From assembly GCA_022414725.1 (NCBI GenBank), contig CM039463.1, positions 38,975,369 to 39,039,368 of the forward strand: DNA of 64,000 nucleotides. The letters run 5' to 3'. The notes beneath the pieces were generated by a model, which made no database searches, had not been told where the DNA came from, and saw only the letters and a program-made list of their open reading frames with translations. Within the stretch, counting starts at the first letter, position 1, and every line of letters starts with the position of its first letter. Below, piece after piece: positions 20,232 to 31,470 of the stretch. This DNA is from Microglena sp. YARC. Its lineage: Eukaryota; Chlorophyta; Chlorophyceae; Chlamydomonadales; Chlamydomonadaceae. Made by a program: the position numbers and the translations under genes.

Positions 20232-20973
20232 GTCAGTAGGCTGGACAGGAATGAGTGGTGGGCGAGGGAGGGAGAATTACTCGCAACTTCAAGAGGCCAA
20301 AAAATTACTGCCACAGGGACTAGTAAATTTTGCGAGCGTAACGAGCTGATAATGCCTCAAGCGTAACTGTATATGACGCGTTCGTCCAGAATACGATGAG
20401 GGATAAAAGCACTGCCCAGGCACGAACCACAGGGCAACCAAGAAGGACAACGACGAACCGAATTGCGCGACAGGATGAGCAAACGTGCAGGTGGACAGCA
20501 ACAAAAGAAGATGCAGCAAGGAGGAAGAGTCGCAGGACAGGCTCGTGAAGTACGCTAATTAAAGCAAGTACGGCCTAGGTGGCAATTGGAGCCGATGCTG
20601 CCCAATTGATCAAACCCCGCACAAGATGCTCGGGAATGGAGCGTTAGAAGCTATGACCAAAAGGACAGGACGTGAATGCAAGAATCGAGAGCGTAGGCCA
20701 TACAGGGGTAGGGCGGGCTAGGAAAAGATGCCCATGCAAGACAGGTCGCAGGCGGCCTAGGGCGTGTCGAGCCTAACAGGACCGTTCACTGCGAGAACCT
20801 AACAGACGCTACGTGTACTCGAAGCCTACAGGGAAGAGCAGGAACAGCGAGCAGCCAATGCCAGAAAGCCGGCAGGATGTCCTGGCGGGTGCGATTAATT
20901 CGAAGAAAAATTCGTATGCGTGCGTATGTGTATGCGTGAGGTCCCTAAGGAATAAAACCAGCTCCGCTACCAG
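20232..20973 (-). other. Gypsy-2 leader and primer-binding site
   Basis: This 740-bp non-coding leader follows the 5' LTR on the minus strand. It begins with CTGGTAGCGGAGCTGG (20958-20973), a plausible tRNA 3'-end primer site that resembles the TRIM site TGGTTTCGGAGCTGG. I see no other feature in it. Confidence 0.65.
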
Positions 20974-21542
20974 TGTAACAGCTCAGGATGCACTTAGCAG
21001 CCTGGGGGGTTATTCTAGTGTAACAGTCTACGTGATGTATGTTTATGTGTAAGTAGCCTCTTTAGCGATTACAATGGTCTAGTGGTAGACCAGATTGCTA
21101 AGGAACGAAGAGTCGGGGGTTCGACTCCCCCTTCGGTCGCTCTTGGCGTTGCAGGTCGTCGTCAACCGCGATGGTAGCTTGTCCAGTTGAGGTAGGAGAC
21201 CGCTCCCTACCCGCGTTCGACGGGCTCCCTTAACACCACGCCCCACCAGGCGTTATCATTACCTTATGTGTAAGTCGATATGCGTAAGCTAGCAGAACAG
21301 TAAGGGGGTTACCTAGGTAGGGGATGTAAAGTTGCTCGGGAAGAACGTCTTCGTGGAAGGAGTAGAAGGGTTCGTTCCGAGTAGCTCGTGTCTATGTACG
21401 CAACGTGTGCGTTGTGAGAGATGATGCAGTACATGGGTATGGTACTGTATCATGTGCGTTCGTCACGTGGCTTACGGGTAAGGTGTACCCGTATGCCTTG
21501 CTGGAAGGCCAGAGTACCCGTGAAGGGTTCTGTACCGTTACA
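20974..21542 (-). repeat. Gypsy-2 5' LTR, containing a SINE
   Basis: Removing the SINE and one copy of its duplication (221 bp) leaves 348 bp, identical in length to the other LTR and differing at about three bases. Confidence 0.9.
21054..21263 (+). mobile_element. tRNA-derived SINE
   Basis: This 210-bp insertion is flanked by the 11-bp duplication TTATGTGTAAG (21043-21053, 21264-21274). Its head (21064-21141) is tRNA-like, with acceptor pairing AGCGATT/GGTCGCT, D-arm GGTC...GACC, A box TGGTCTAGTGG (21075-21085) and B box GGTTCGACTCC (21118-21128). An unrelated body follows. Its last 38 bp (about 21226-21263) match the 3' end of LINE-D at 50338-50383, so LINE-D-type machinery probably mobilises it. 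Confidence 0.92.
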
Positions 21543-21797
21543 ATAGCTCCTGAGACTGCACCAGTGAGGACACTGACCTGGCTTGCTTTCAAGCCAGCTG
21601 ACTCAGATGAAGCCGACCACGGATCTAAGTCACCCCCCAAGCAGAGATCAGGAGATGACAAGGACTCTGACGACAAGAAGACTCCCAAAAAGACCAGTGA
21701 CAGGAGGCAACGTCCCAGGAGATACCAAAGCAGGGGACGCCATGCCCACGTTGCTGATGGTGACCAATCCACCTCCACTTCCAACTCTGACAGTTAG
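21543..21797 (+). pseudogene. gag: HpLTR-1 gag, C-terminal part
   Basis: Across the Gypsy-2 insertion the zinc knuckle is completed (C-x2-C-x4-H-x4-C, with a TGA at its twelfth position). The continuing open frame is shifted and encodes a charged Ser/Lys/Asp-rich tail (PPKQRSGDDKDSDDKKTPKK). Such basic, disordered tails commonly follow the knuckle in copia gag. Confidence 0.7.
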
Positions 21798-21949
21798 GGT
21801 GAAGAACACAACTTCCTGTCCCTGGCACTGGATGATGACAACCTCCAGTCCATGAGATTTGCTACACCAACCAGAGGCAAGTCTGTTTCATTTTCCTTGC
21901 CACCTGACCCCCTGGCTGATACAGCATTCTTTGGACAAATAAGTGCTGA

Positions 21950-22440
21950 TGATTAATGCACTATAGAAGATGATGGAGAAGTTTTCCAGGCAGCACTGCA
22001 GACAGAATGTATCATAGATACTCCAGCCCACTCTCATGCAACCAGTAACATCTCCTATCTGCATGACATTCAGGACCTTCCACAGCCTATTAGACTGCAG
22101 CTGGCAGATCAAGACTCTCCACCTATCTTCTGCAAGCAGATAGGGAAGGCTAAGATCCAGGGCCATGGCAGGACTCTGATCATCCTGAACAATGTACTCC
22201 TTGCTGACTGCAACATGCCCAACATCATTAGCATTAATGCAGCCACCAGCCTGTGTCCAGACCTCCAAGTCCACCTGTCCAAGACCCAAGCCATCCTCTC
22301 CATCCCAAGACCATCTGGTACCAAACTGCTCCTCTCATGCCCCAAAAGGCATGGACTCTACCTCACCCAAACTTCACCAGTCACTACCAGCAATCCCTCT
22401 ATCCCTGTGGGTCCTCCCATTGCCTACATCATGATGGTTA
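21950..22440 (+). pseudogene. HpLTR-1 degenerate protease and pre-integrase region
   Basis: The stretch ECIIDTPAHSHATSN aligns in layout with copia proteases, but the active-site D-T/S-G reads D-T-P. Further on, TLIILNNVLLADCNMPNIIS resembles the NVL-x-V-P-x-x-x-x-N-L-I-S block before the pre-integrase domain. HGLYLTQTSP marks the usual end of that block. Sequence after this point does not lead into integrase. Confidence 0.68.
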
Positions 22441-22860
22441 CCAAGACTCCATCAACTCACACTGGCTCTGAGACAGAGCAGTACCCACCCACTCATGAGA
22501 TCTCACCCAGTAGAGCTGATCAAGACTGCCAGGATCCCCCCTCTACTTCTGCTCCATCTGCACCCCACACTGATTTTGAGATAGGGCAGTACCCACCCAC
22601 TCATGTGGAGGCAGACCAAGACCTCCAGGATTCCCCCTCTAACTCTGCTCCATCTGCACCCCACACTGACTTTGAGACAGGGCAGTACCCACCCACTCAT
22701 GTGGAGGCAGACCAAGACCTATAGGACCATCCCCCTCCTTTCTGCCAGTACCATTCCACTTCCACTGCAGGCAACTTTAAAGAATCTGTTAGTGGTACTG
22801 ACAGTGATGACATGCCAGAGCTCATCCATCAGGAGGTTCACAAACAGCAGGATGACCCTT
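22441..22860 (+). repeat. HpLTR-1 linker with about 102-bp tandem repeats
   Basis: About two and a half copies of a 102-bp unit encode a 34-residue peptide repeat containing EIGQYPPTHVEADQDLQD and STSAPSAPHTDF. The first copy reads SETEQYPPTHEISPS. HpLTR-3 encodes the related LGQFPPTHETSPSDLS, so the motif is conserved between two RT-less families. Confidence 0.78.
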
Positions 22861-22946
22861 GACTAGGAGTAGATGACCCTCCAGACACCACTCCATCTCT
22901 TCCACAACAGCTGGACAACCTAACCCTACAACAAGCCAGAGCAGAG

Positions 22947-23711
22947 ATGGAACTCCTCAGTGATCAGATCAGGATCAACTATGAAGAATATGATGGCCCC
23001 ATAGATGGGGACGGACCACTCAAGCCATCTGATCTGGACACAGCAACTACCTGGGACCAGTGGATACTGAGCAACAGGTCACCAGACATTGTACTACCAC
23101 TGGGAGAAGTTAACCAGAATGTCAACCACATCCACTTCTCCAACAACTCCAGGCTTAGCCTCACACGATTTGGATGCACCTTAAACCACCTGAACAGCAG
23201 GCCTGCTTCACCAGCTTTCAACATCAAGCCAAGGCCTCCACTACCCCAACTCATCACAGCCTTCACCGGCAGGTTCCCTACCCTGCTGACGTCTGAAAAG
23301 GAACAGTTCCCACACAGGTCAATGCACAAGGTGCCATCTGATGCCTATAGACCCATCATCAAGCACAATAGCAGGCTCCAGCAAATGGTGCAAGCCTACC
23401 CCACTGTTTCCACCACAGCCAGACCCACTCTACAGTGGGCCATTTGCCTTCAAGCTGCCATGGTCAATGCACATGCTCACACACTCTCATTCAGACCAAA
23501 GATGATCATGGACCCCAGGAGCTGTGCCCATCCTGGAGGAAAAGTGCTGTGTGTCAACCACCTTAGCATGAACTGGAGCCCCATGGACCTCACCTTTATC
23601 AACATCCTCACCCCCCCCCCCAGCCTGGCCCCCAAGTCATTTGACCAGTTCTTTTCCCAGATCTGCCAGCAACTTGACCTTGATGGCTTCCCAAGCAAGC
23701 CAGGCACTTAA
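22947..23711 (+). CDS. HpLTR-1 C-terminal protein of unknown function
   Basis: This intact 254-codon frame occupies the place where integrase and reverse transcriptase would be. I recognise no domain. Blocks include TTWDQWILSNRSPDIVLPLG, SRLSLTRFGCTLNHLNSRPA and TLQWAICLQAAMVNAHAHT. The last block is shared with HpLTR-3 (LKWTICLQAALVSAYSLATH, minus strand near 55940-56000). The frame runs in the sense of the element and stops 420 bp before the 3' LTR. It could be a separate protein or the end of a gag-like polyprotein; the exact start is unknown. Confidence 0.65.
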   Translation: MELLSDQIRINYEEYDGPIDGDGPLKPSDLDTATTWDQWILSNRSPDIVLPLGEVNQNVNHIHFSNNSRLSLTRFGCTLNHLNSRPASPAFNIKPRPPLPQLITAFTGRFPTLLTSEKEQFPHRSMHKVPSDAYRPIIKHNSRLQQMVQAYPTVSTTARPTLQWAICLQAAMVNAHAHTLSFRPKMIMDPRSCAHPGGKVLCVNHLSMNWSPMDLTFINILTPPPSLAPKSFDQFFSQICQQLDLDGFPSKPGT

Positions 23712-24131
23712 TTCAGTTACAAACATTGCTCTTCATCTGTTGGATTAGACTTGAACACTCTAGAATTTATTAAATTACCTGCCTACTGTACTGCCCCATG
23801 TACTTCCACGGGTCACACCCCTTTCTAAATTTATGACTATTCTAGTCTCTTCATGATGTCTGTGCTTTAATTTAGGATCAACCTAATGTAGCTCACCAAA
23901 ATTATGGGGGGACTAGTCAAGACATCCTGTCTAAAGGCAAATCCTCTAGTCTCGAATCATGCAACTTCTCGTAACCAAGGATATCTTCACAAGCCTTAAC
24001 CAAGCCTGGACTTTCCTTAACAAGCTTCCCAGCAGTCTCCCTGCTACCTAGCCTTTATATTTTAATTTTCTTATGCCCCTCAGTTAATTCCAGGAATTCT
24101 TGAGCTCAAGAATACCTTGAATTGGGGGGGA
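23712..24131 (+). other. HpLTR-1 3' untranslated region and polypurine tract
   Basis: This stretch is non-coding. The last 60 bp (CTTATGCCCCTCAGTTAA, then a block around GAATTCTTGAGCTCAAGAAT) recur before the HpLTR-2 3' LTR at 51503-51565. It ends in the polypurine tract TTGGGGGGGA. Confidence 0.8.
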
Positions 24132-24359
24132 TGTTATTGACTGATTTATATATCAGTCTCTGAGTCGGCAAAATGCACACCGGTACCTTTCCCTCCTGGT
24201 ACCGCGTTGCCTGCCGCCAGGCCACAGGCTAGCTGTGGCCTGCACGTGACTGCAATACCCTGCTGTACACATCTCTAATCTATATGATTGCGCCTGTTGC
24301 GCTTAATAGCATCTTCTCCTCTATCGAGCCTATGCCGTTGTAACAATCTTATATTAACA
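24132..24359 (+). repeat. HpLTR-1 3' LTR
   Basis: This 228-bp LTR differs from 8682-8909 at about six positions by eye. Confidence 0.9.
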
Positions 24360-24364
24360 GACTG

Positions 24365-26251
24365 AGGATGAGGAGGAGTTCCAACGTGATGATGACGATG
24401 ACTTTGATGATGACGACTTGAAGAGTGCTACTAGTGCGGACAACGGTGGAGGCACTACGTCTACCGCTACTCGAGTCTTTGCGGCTTCTCCTGTCTCGCC
24501 TGTTTCTGAGCCTGCGCCTCCGTCTGTGCCTGTGCAAACGGTCGGACCGGAGGTGGCATTCTCCAGGCCGTCTAAGCTGCCGGGTACTGCTTCTTTCGTC
24601 AGTGCTCCCAACCCCCTTGAGCAAGCTGTCGCTGGCTACAACGTGCGTTCTTCATCTGCGGCTGGCACTTCGCAGGAGCCCCCACCGCCTCCGCTGGTGG
24701 AGATGCCACCTCCTGCCACTCCCCCTCCCCCTCCCATGGGACCCTCGCTGTCTTGTCAATCTTGGGAGCATCTGCTCACTGGAGGATCTCCTCCGGACCT
24801 GAAGTTGCGGGCCTATCGGCTTGTCCTTCGAGCTCAAAAGGATGCTGGATCTCTGGACCGCATCCTGTACGGTAGGCTTGATATGAAAGCAACTCAGGCC
24901 AATATTGATCACAAGGGTCGTACTCGTCGTGTGATGGCACTCACTGAGCTAGGACAGCAATGTCGGTTATTTCTAGGGCCTGTCCCTGTAGGAATTAGCT
25001 ACCCTTCTGATACTGGTGTTACGTTTGGAGCTAAGTGGAGTATGGAGGCCAAGAAGGTAGGCTACCAGTGGGTGGAAATTCCTCGCCCTCGCTGTCCTGT
25101 TAACCCTGATTTTGAGCTGTTAGTGAGCTTTGCGAGGTCCCTGCCTAAGATCAGGAACATAGATGACCAGCGCGCGTATGACGCTGGTCTTGCTGCTGAG
25201 TACTTTCTAGCGGTTCGTAAGTCTTATGCTCCCCTGACTCCTGCTCCTGCTGCCGCTTCCGCCTCTCATGGTGAGTCCTCTGTAGATCCTGCTCTGTTGG
25301 GATTCATTGCACTGACCCTGCCCCGCCAGGAATTCATGGTCCTGTCCATGATGCTCGCTCACATGACGGATGACCTCGTCAAAGTGTATCAGGATTATGC
25401 TTCGCCTCGGGACATCTTGTTAGATATCCGGAGGAGGCATTCTGATACTCTTGCTGCCGGGGTCGGCCCGCCCTCTGTTGGTGAATGAGCTTCATGGTGC
25501 AGTCATGCGCCCTGATGAGCGCATAGATGATTTATTTCGCAGGGTTAGGGGTTACTGCTCTGATCTCCGCAGTGCTGGGTCTCCAGTGACTCTGCACTAC
25601 GCCATGGGTGTCATGATTGGTAGTATTTGTCTGGGGCGCTTCGATTCTCTGCGCATCAAGTATGGTATGATGCGTCACCTGGGGGTTCCTCTTGATTACA
25701 GGCCCTGTCTCACTGAGTATAGAACCATAGATATTCTGAACATTGCTCTCCCCAGGTCGGACCCCAGGCATCCTGGGTGGTCCCGGGACTCTCACCAGGT
25801 TCCTGCCAGTGCTGCTTTCAAGCATGGGCAGGGATCTGGTGCTCAGGGTTCCGGTTCTGCCAAGCGACACCTGGAGTGCACTTGGGGACCATGTCCCAAC
25901 AAGCGGACCCACTCGGAGGACCACTGTTGGACGAAGTTTCCGCATCTGCGAAGGGGCAATGATGGTGCACTGGGTACAGCACCCGCGCCCGTCAACGTGG
26001 CCCTTCCAGCTTCGCTGACCTCGAAGCAGTTGTCCTCCTTGCAGGCCCAGATTGATGGGTATGCTTTGTCCAAGAAGGAGGAGGTACGCTCTGTCCTATT
26101 CTCTTGCCACACGAAGTTTTCCAACGTGTGTAGCCCGAGCCTGTCTGAGAGTGTCTGGCATGTGGATTCTGGAGCTGGATTGTCTATCACAGGTGACCAG
26201 TCCTTGTTCACCGTGTATAATGCTTCTCTAGCTGGGCCAACAGTTCGGTGA
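24365..26251 (+). pseudogene. gag: Copia1-B gag, zinc knuckle and protease start
   Basis: Gag resumes after HpLTR-1 with an acidic stretch (DDDFDDDDL), then a Pro-rich region. The capsid follows: LDRILYGRLDMKATQANIDH, then AAEYFLAVRKSYA, then TLPRQEFMVLSMMLAHMTDD. A frameshift near 25455 moves coding to the frame 25451-26251. The knuckle variant C-TWGP-C-PNKRT-H-SEDH-C follows at about 25877-25927. The protease active site is VWHVDSGAGLSITGDQ near 26155. A deletion near 26248 shifts the frame again. Confidence 0.85.
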
Positions 26252-29200
26252 TGGTGATGGTGTGGTTCAACAGTCAGTGGGTAGTGGATCCATTGTGTTA
26301 TGTAGTGATTGGTTACCAACACCAATCACTCTAACCGATGTACTCTACATACCTCACTGTCCGGTGAACCTCCTGTCAGTAAATGCTGTGGCTCATGCTA
26401 ATCACTGCAATATTTATTTTAAAAGTCATAGCTGCACTGCCACACAGGCCTCTTCTGTTCTCTGGTATTTTCCTGCCTCAAGTGATGGTGTGTACAAGTT
26501 TACCTGCAGGCCTTGTACCACTGCCAGTGGGTGTTCCTTTGGTGCTGACCCTTATCCAGTTTTTGCACTTGATGTTGATGAGGATGGTGGAGTTGTTATC
26601 CCTACTACCCCTGAATGGCTGTGGCATAGGCGGCTGGGTCACCCTGGCTATGACGCCATGCACAGGCTTGTCAGTGTTAATATGGTTAACAACTTACCCC
26701 TCACCATACAGCAAGTGAGGAAACTGGCTAAGATCCCTTGTGATGCTTGTCAAAAGGCTAAGGCAAAACGTATGCCTTTTCCTAAAGAAATAAAGCAAGA
26801 CAGAGATCCGTGCACCTCTGCAACGCCTGCACTTTGATATCATGGGACCTGTTCATATTAGGGGCTTGCGTGGGGAGTTTTATATTCTGTGTCTCACAGA
26901 CCAATTCTCTGGCTATGCTGAGGTATTGGCCTTGAGGTCCAGGGATGAAGCTCCCTTAGCAGTTCAGACTACCATCCTCAGATGGATGACTCAGCTACAT
27001 GGGTTTGTCTTTAAATGTCTGAGGTCTGACAGGGCTAAGGAATTTTTGGTAAAGTGGTTCGAGGATTGGTTGAAATCGGTTGGTGCAGTGCATGAGTTGT
27101 CGATGATGTACACTGCTCAGCAGAATGCTACTGTGGAGAGGTTTAATGGGGTCTTACAGAATGTAGCTAGGAGTGTCCACTTGGAGTCTCAGCTGCCTAA
27201 GTCTTTTTGACCCTATGCCTTCCTAAGTGCTTGTTATCTTCGCAATCGGCTGCCCAATCAGGGAGACAAGACTCCTTATGAGCTGTTATTTGGTGTGGTA
27301 CCTGATGTGTCTTTGTTACGTGTGTTTGGTTGCCCTTGCTATGTCACCTTAGTAAATGGGAAGAAGCGTAACAAGCTTGACGAAAGGGCGTTATCTGGTA
27401 GACTGGTTGGGTATTCCCTGGTGAGCAAGGGTTATTTTGTTTGGGTTCCTAAGTTGCGCTAGGTAGTAGAGAGTCGTGATGTACTCTTCTATGAACAGTT
27501 TAGCTATAACTGCATACCTGGGCTATCCCCTTATGACGGGTCCCCGTATGTATCTCGCATCCCTGCTGCCATCAACAGCCACATGCTTGATTCTGCAGGA
27601 AATGCCTTAGACCCTTTAGCAACCACAATTGTTGATCGCTGTCCTGGCCATGGGATGACTTTGCGTCCCAGGTCAGGGACTGATGATGCTGTATTGCGTG
27701 TGAAGGTAAAGGGCGGGCGGGATTCTAACGTTGTTTCAAGCATAGATTTACCTGAATCTCAGGGGGTCGCCAGGCCCTCCTCTGCGCCACGTTCCGTCGG
27801 TGAAGCTTTAGGATTTGACCGCTCCCAGGTCATAGTGGAGTTTCTGGTAGGTCCACTGTCTGATCACCTCAAGCCCCCGTCCACCTGTTCGGATGACCCA
27901 CAGGCTGTATTGATCCCACCGCCCCCTGTCTTCCCTGGTGGTTTATACCGGACTAGGCTTCGCGATGATTTAGCCGTCACGAAAAGCGTGAGTGATGATC
28001 TGGAGTGGTGGTCTGGCTCTGATACTGCGTATGGCTGGGGCGTTCTGGTCGACCCAGGTTTAATTGAATTAGAGGCAAAGAATGCCGACCCTGTTCAACC
28101 AGGCAGTAGTGCTGCACTGGGGGTTCTACTGCCTGATACTGCTGATACTGCTGATACACATGCTGCTCATGTAGGGGTTAACTGCTTTTACGTGGGAGCA
28201 TATATCTCTACCTCTTCTGAACTGTCTTATAAAGCTGCTATGCACCCCTCTAACCCTGACATGGATCAATGGTTACTGGCTATGAAGGATGATATGGAGT
28301 CTTTGCATGCCTATGGCACATGGGCACTGACTCCTCAACCTCCTAAGCAGAGGGTCCTATCTGGCAGGTGGTTATTTGTGAAGAAGATGGGGGTTGATGG
28401 TTCTGTGCGCTTTAAAGCACGTTTTGTGGTACGAGGTTTTCTGCAGCGTCATGGGCTTGATTTTCATGATGTATATGCCCCCGTCTCTTCTAAAGCTGGG
28501 CTTAGGGTTCTCCTTGCTGCCATCACTCATAGAAAAATGTTTGTTCGGCAGCTGGATATCAAGACTGCATTTCTGAATGCTACCTTACTTGCTTTGGAAC
28601 CTGGGCTTGACTTGTACTGCCACCAGCCTGAGGGCTTCAAGGTACTTGGTCCTCATGGTGTTCCCCTTGTGTGCAAACTGATCAAGTCCCTTTATGGTTT
28701 GAAGCAGGCACCCAGGGCTTGGAGCATGGAAGTCGAGCAGGTTTTGATTGCACATGGGTTTACTATATGCAAGGCAGAACCAGCTCTGTATTTTATAAGG
28801 GATTATTTTGGTGGGTGGAGCTAAGATGTTCTGACCTATGTTGATGATTTTATCTGTGCTTTTGATGATCTTGCTTTGTATGCATTGCTGATCAAGGCTA
28901 TGGAGGCTGCTGGCTAGGAAGTCAAGGAGTTGGGTGTACCTGTCCAGTTCCTCTCATTGGACATGCATGTTACACTTGACTCTGATGGCAGGTGTGTTCA
29001 GATCAACCTCTCCCAGCACTCCTACATTGTTGATCTGGTGGAGCAGTTTGGTCGCACCGATGCAGCCAAGCCCAAGTTCTCTGCCCCCATGGCCAAGTGC
29101 ACTATCACTGACCCCCCTGGATACCCCCTGCCCTCTAATAGCCAGTACCTCTCTCGTGTAGGTGCTTTGCTATACCTGGCTACCTGCACCAGGCCTGATA

Positions 29201-29811
29201 TTTCTTTTGCTGTCAGCTACCTGTCCAGGTTTTCTGCTCACCCTACTGTCCCCCTCTGGGGGGCAGCCAAGCGCTTGATCTTGTATTTGAGGTCTCATTC
29301 TCACCTGGGACTCACTTACACCCACAGCCCTGAGTTCTCTTTTACTGTCTTTAGTGACTCATCCTTTGCTGATGATGGGTCTGACAGGAAGTCTCAGACT
29401 GGCTATGCTGTGTTTGCTGCCGGGTGCCTAGTGAACTGGATGAGCAAGTAAGAGGCAACCTACTGTTGCCATTAGCTCTAGTGAGGCTGAGTATCAGGCC
29501 CTGGCTCAGACTGCCAGGTAGGTACAATGTTTGAAGAAGTTGAGGGCTGATTTGGGTTTGCCATGTACCACTGTCACCATTCAAGGTGACAACCTAGGGT
29601 CTCTGAGTTGGGCAAATGACTGGCAGCTGATTCCTCGCAGCAAGCACATTGATGTGATTCATCAATATATCAAGGAGTTGGTGGAGGATGGCAGACTGGC
29701 AGTTGCCTATGTTAACACTAAGGACAACTGTGCTGACCCCTTCACCAAGCCCTTTGATCCTGCTGTGTTCTAGCGGTTTGTCCGCATGCACGGAATGACC
29801 GCTTCCCCTTA
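26252..29811 (+). pseudogene. pol: Copia1-B pol: integrase, reverse transcriptase, RNase H
   Basis: Pieces in order are the pre-integrase zinc motif (WLWHRRLGHPGYDAMH...CDACQKAKAKR), the integrase core (MGPVHIRGLRGEFYILCLTD; RSDRAKEF; NATVERFN), a variable linker, reverse transcriptase (QLDIKTAFLNA; LYGLKQAPRAWS; YVDDF near 28845) and RNase H. Stops relative to Copia1-C or Copia1-A include TGA for Trp at 27208, TAG for Gln near 27460, TAG for Trp near 28916 and near 29771, plus several frameshifts. These look like ordinary decay. Confidence 0.88.
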
Positions 29812-30117
29812 GGGTCATTTTTTTTGTTACATCTGTCTCTTTGGTTATCATTGTTTGGCATTAGGTTCCTATTCCCGGATCGGGTTTTCTATACCGTTGT
29901 TACCCAACTTTGATATTCGGTTTATCATCCTTTTCTAGCTTGGCAAATTTTGTTTTTGCTTCGTTTCCTTCCTTCCTCTAACCCTTTGGGTTTCATTTGA
30001 AGTTCTCCCGGATTTCGGAGTTCTTTGATTTTTTTTAATTCTGTTACATATAGTTCTATGACACCTGTACCATAGGTGGATAAATAGTATTGTATGTCAC
30101 CTGCGTCATAGGTGGAG

Positions 30118-30457
30118 TATCAGCATCAATTGCGGTTCACTCAATCGTTTTATGACTTGGTGACTACTTATGTACTTCCTTAGAACTATCGGTGCAGACA
30201 GTACAGTGTCAGCTTCCCGTAGACTGTGCCATTCTTCATGACACGGTGACAGCTTCCTGTTGGCTGCGTCACCGGTTCTCCTGACACGCGCTGTCTAGCA
30301 TGTACCCTGATTAGGTTCCAGGCTGCCGCCCCTTTCCTCCGCTGGTGCCCCTTGGGGGCTCCCCAGTCTTTGTAAAGTTATTCTCATCTCCGTGTATAGA
30401 TTGGTGCGTCTGACCGCTGCAAGCATCTGTCCACTCTCTGAAGTGTCTAAGCTGATA
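30118..30457 (+). repeat. Copia1-B 3' LTR
   Basis: This 340-bp LTR runs from TATCAGCATCAATTGC to GCTGATA. It is followed by the target duplication CCCTT at 30458-30462. Confidence 0.9.
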
Positions 30458-31030
30458 CCCTTTTGGGGGAAAATCAGTATAAGACCAAGGGGATATAACA
30501 GGAAATACCGTTTACACGTCCATACACTTAAAATCAAGTCAAATGAACCAATATTGAGGGAGACAGAAAACACGGTAATATCGTGGTCTATTACCGTACG
30601 ATATACCGTACGGTACCGTACGGTATAAGGCGGTGTACTAAATTCCCTGGCCCAGACTCAGGTGCTCCTCAAAAAATAAGGAAATTGTTACATAGTCAGC
30701 GGAGCCCGAACATCGTCTGATCACCTGGACAGTTTTATAACAGTCAGGGTATAGGAAAAATTCCCCTCCGAACCTGGTCCATGAGGTAAACTACAGAGCG
30801 AACTAGCAAGGCATAAATTTTTTACATAAATATTTTAACTACCCATGCCTTTAGGGAACTACTAGACGGACCTGGACAAGGCTAACTAAGCGTGGATATC
30901 GCACAGACGAACTTGAAAATTGGAAGATGGTGAGCAGCCCAGAGTTGGCTGAAAAACCATGTAATAGTCCAATCCAATTTACTACAAGTTACTACATGCT
31001 CTTGAGGTCCCTGGAACGAATGCTCTACAT

Positions 31031-31431
31031 CTACAAGCCCATGTCTAGCATGTCGCCACCCTCCTTGGACTCGTGGTTGGACTTGATAAAGATCAGCTTC
31101 TCTGCCATCTGGTGGCTCAGGTTGCTCCGCAGCTTAGTGTACATCCTCCCCCATGTAGACCAGACCCCCTGGTAGAAGTTGACGGATTGGCGCAGGAAAT
31201 CGTAGCTGCACAGGTCTTGCACTGGAGCACTACTGCCATGGAGGGCTCCTCATGGACAATGCGGAAGTGGGTTTCATACTTGAGAGACTTGCTCTTCAGC
31301 TTCGCATACAGATCGCGAGGATTCCAATTGACTCCCAAATGCTTTTGTTTCCCATCACTGTCGAGGTAACGGGTGGTAGTAGAAACCGCATCAGCAGATC
31401 CGGATCCAGACATGGCGGAAGAGCACAGCAC
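31031..31431 (-). pseudogene. hAT transposase remnant: N-terminus fused to C-terminal dimerisation domain
   Basis: One minus-strand frame (31117-31431) starts MSGSGSADAVSTTTRYLDSD at 31413. It includes a C-K-T-C motif after HFRIVHEEPSMAVVLQ, reminiscent of a BED-type zinc finger. An overlapping frame (31031-31222) encodes WGRMYTKLRSNLSHQMAEKL and IFIKSN, which resembles the hAT C-terminal dimerisation motif (S-x-x-G-R...K-R-S-x-L-x-x-x-x-A-E-K-L-x-F-I). The catalytic core between them is missing, so the element is a deletion derivative. Confidence 0.62.
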
Positions 31432-31470
31432 AGAAAAGAGGGATCGAATACAATCTGAACTTAAATATGA

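Larger units (their letters stand above)
10229..21542 (-). mobile_element. Gypsy-2, Ty3/gypsy chromovirus-like element
   Basis: LTRs at 10229-10576 and 20974-21542 (the latter with a SINE inside) are flanked by ATAGC (10224-10228, 21543-21547). On the minus strand the order is primer site, gag, protease, reverse transcriptase, RNase H, integrase, chromodomain, then polypurine tract (GGAGGGGGGGAG near 10577-10590). LINE-T copy 2 splits the protease at 14355-15632. The LTRs differ at about 3 of 348 positions, so this is a young insertion. Confidence 0.93.
8682..24359 (+). mobile_element. HpLTR-1, RT-less LTR retrotransposon with hairpin-rich LTRs
   Basis: Two 228-bp LTRs (8682-8909, 24132-24359) start TGTTATTGACTG and end ATTAACA. 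The flanking duplication is GACTG (8677-8681, 24360-24364). Gypsy-2 occupies 10229-21542, so the element itself is about 4.4 kb. It encodes a copia-type gag, a degenerate protease and pre-integrase stretch, a repeat-rich linker and an unknown C-terminal protein. Nothing resembling integrase, reverse transcriptase or RNase H is present in its 4.4 kb. Confidence 0.9.
7904..30457 (+). mobile_element. Copia1-B, copia element split by HpLTR-1
   Basis: Two 340-bp LTRs (7904-8243, 30118-30457) are flanked by the duplication CCCTT (7899-7903, 30458-30462). The element's own DNA is 7904-8681 and 24360-30457, about 6.9 kb, the same size as Copia1-C. HpLTR-1 sits within gag. The LTRs differ at about ten positions by eye (about 2.9%). 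Confidence 0.93.

Noticed and set aside
21064..21141. Functional tRNA gene
   Set aside because: It has A and B boxes but sits inside a 210-bp insertion with target duplications and a LINE-like tail, and its anticodon stem pairs poorly. It is a SINE head.
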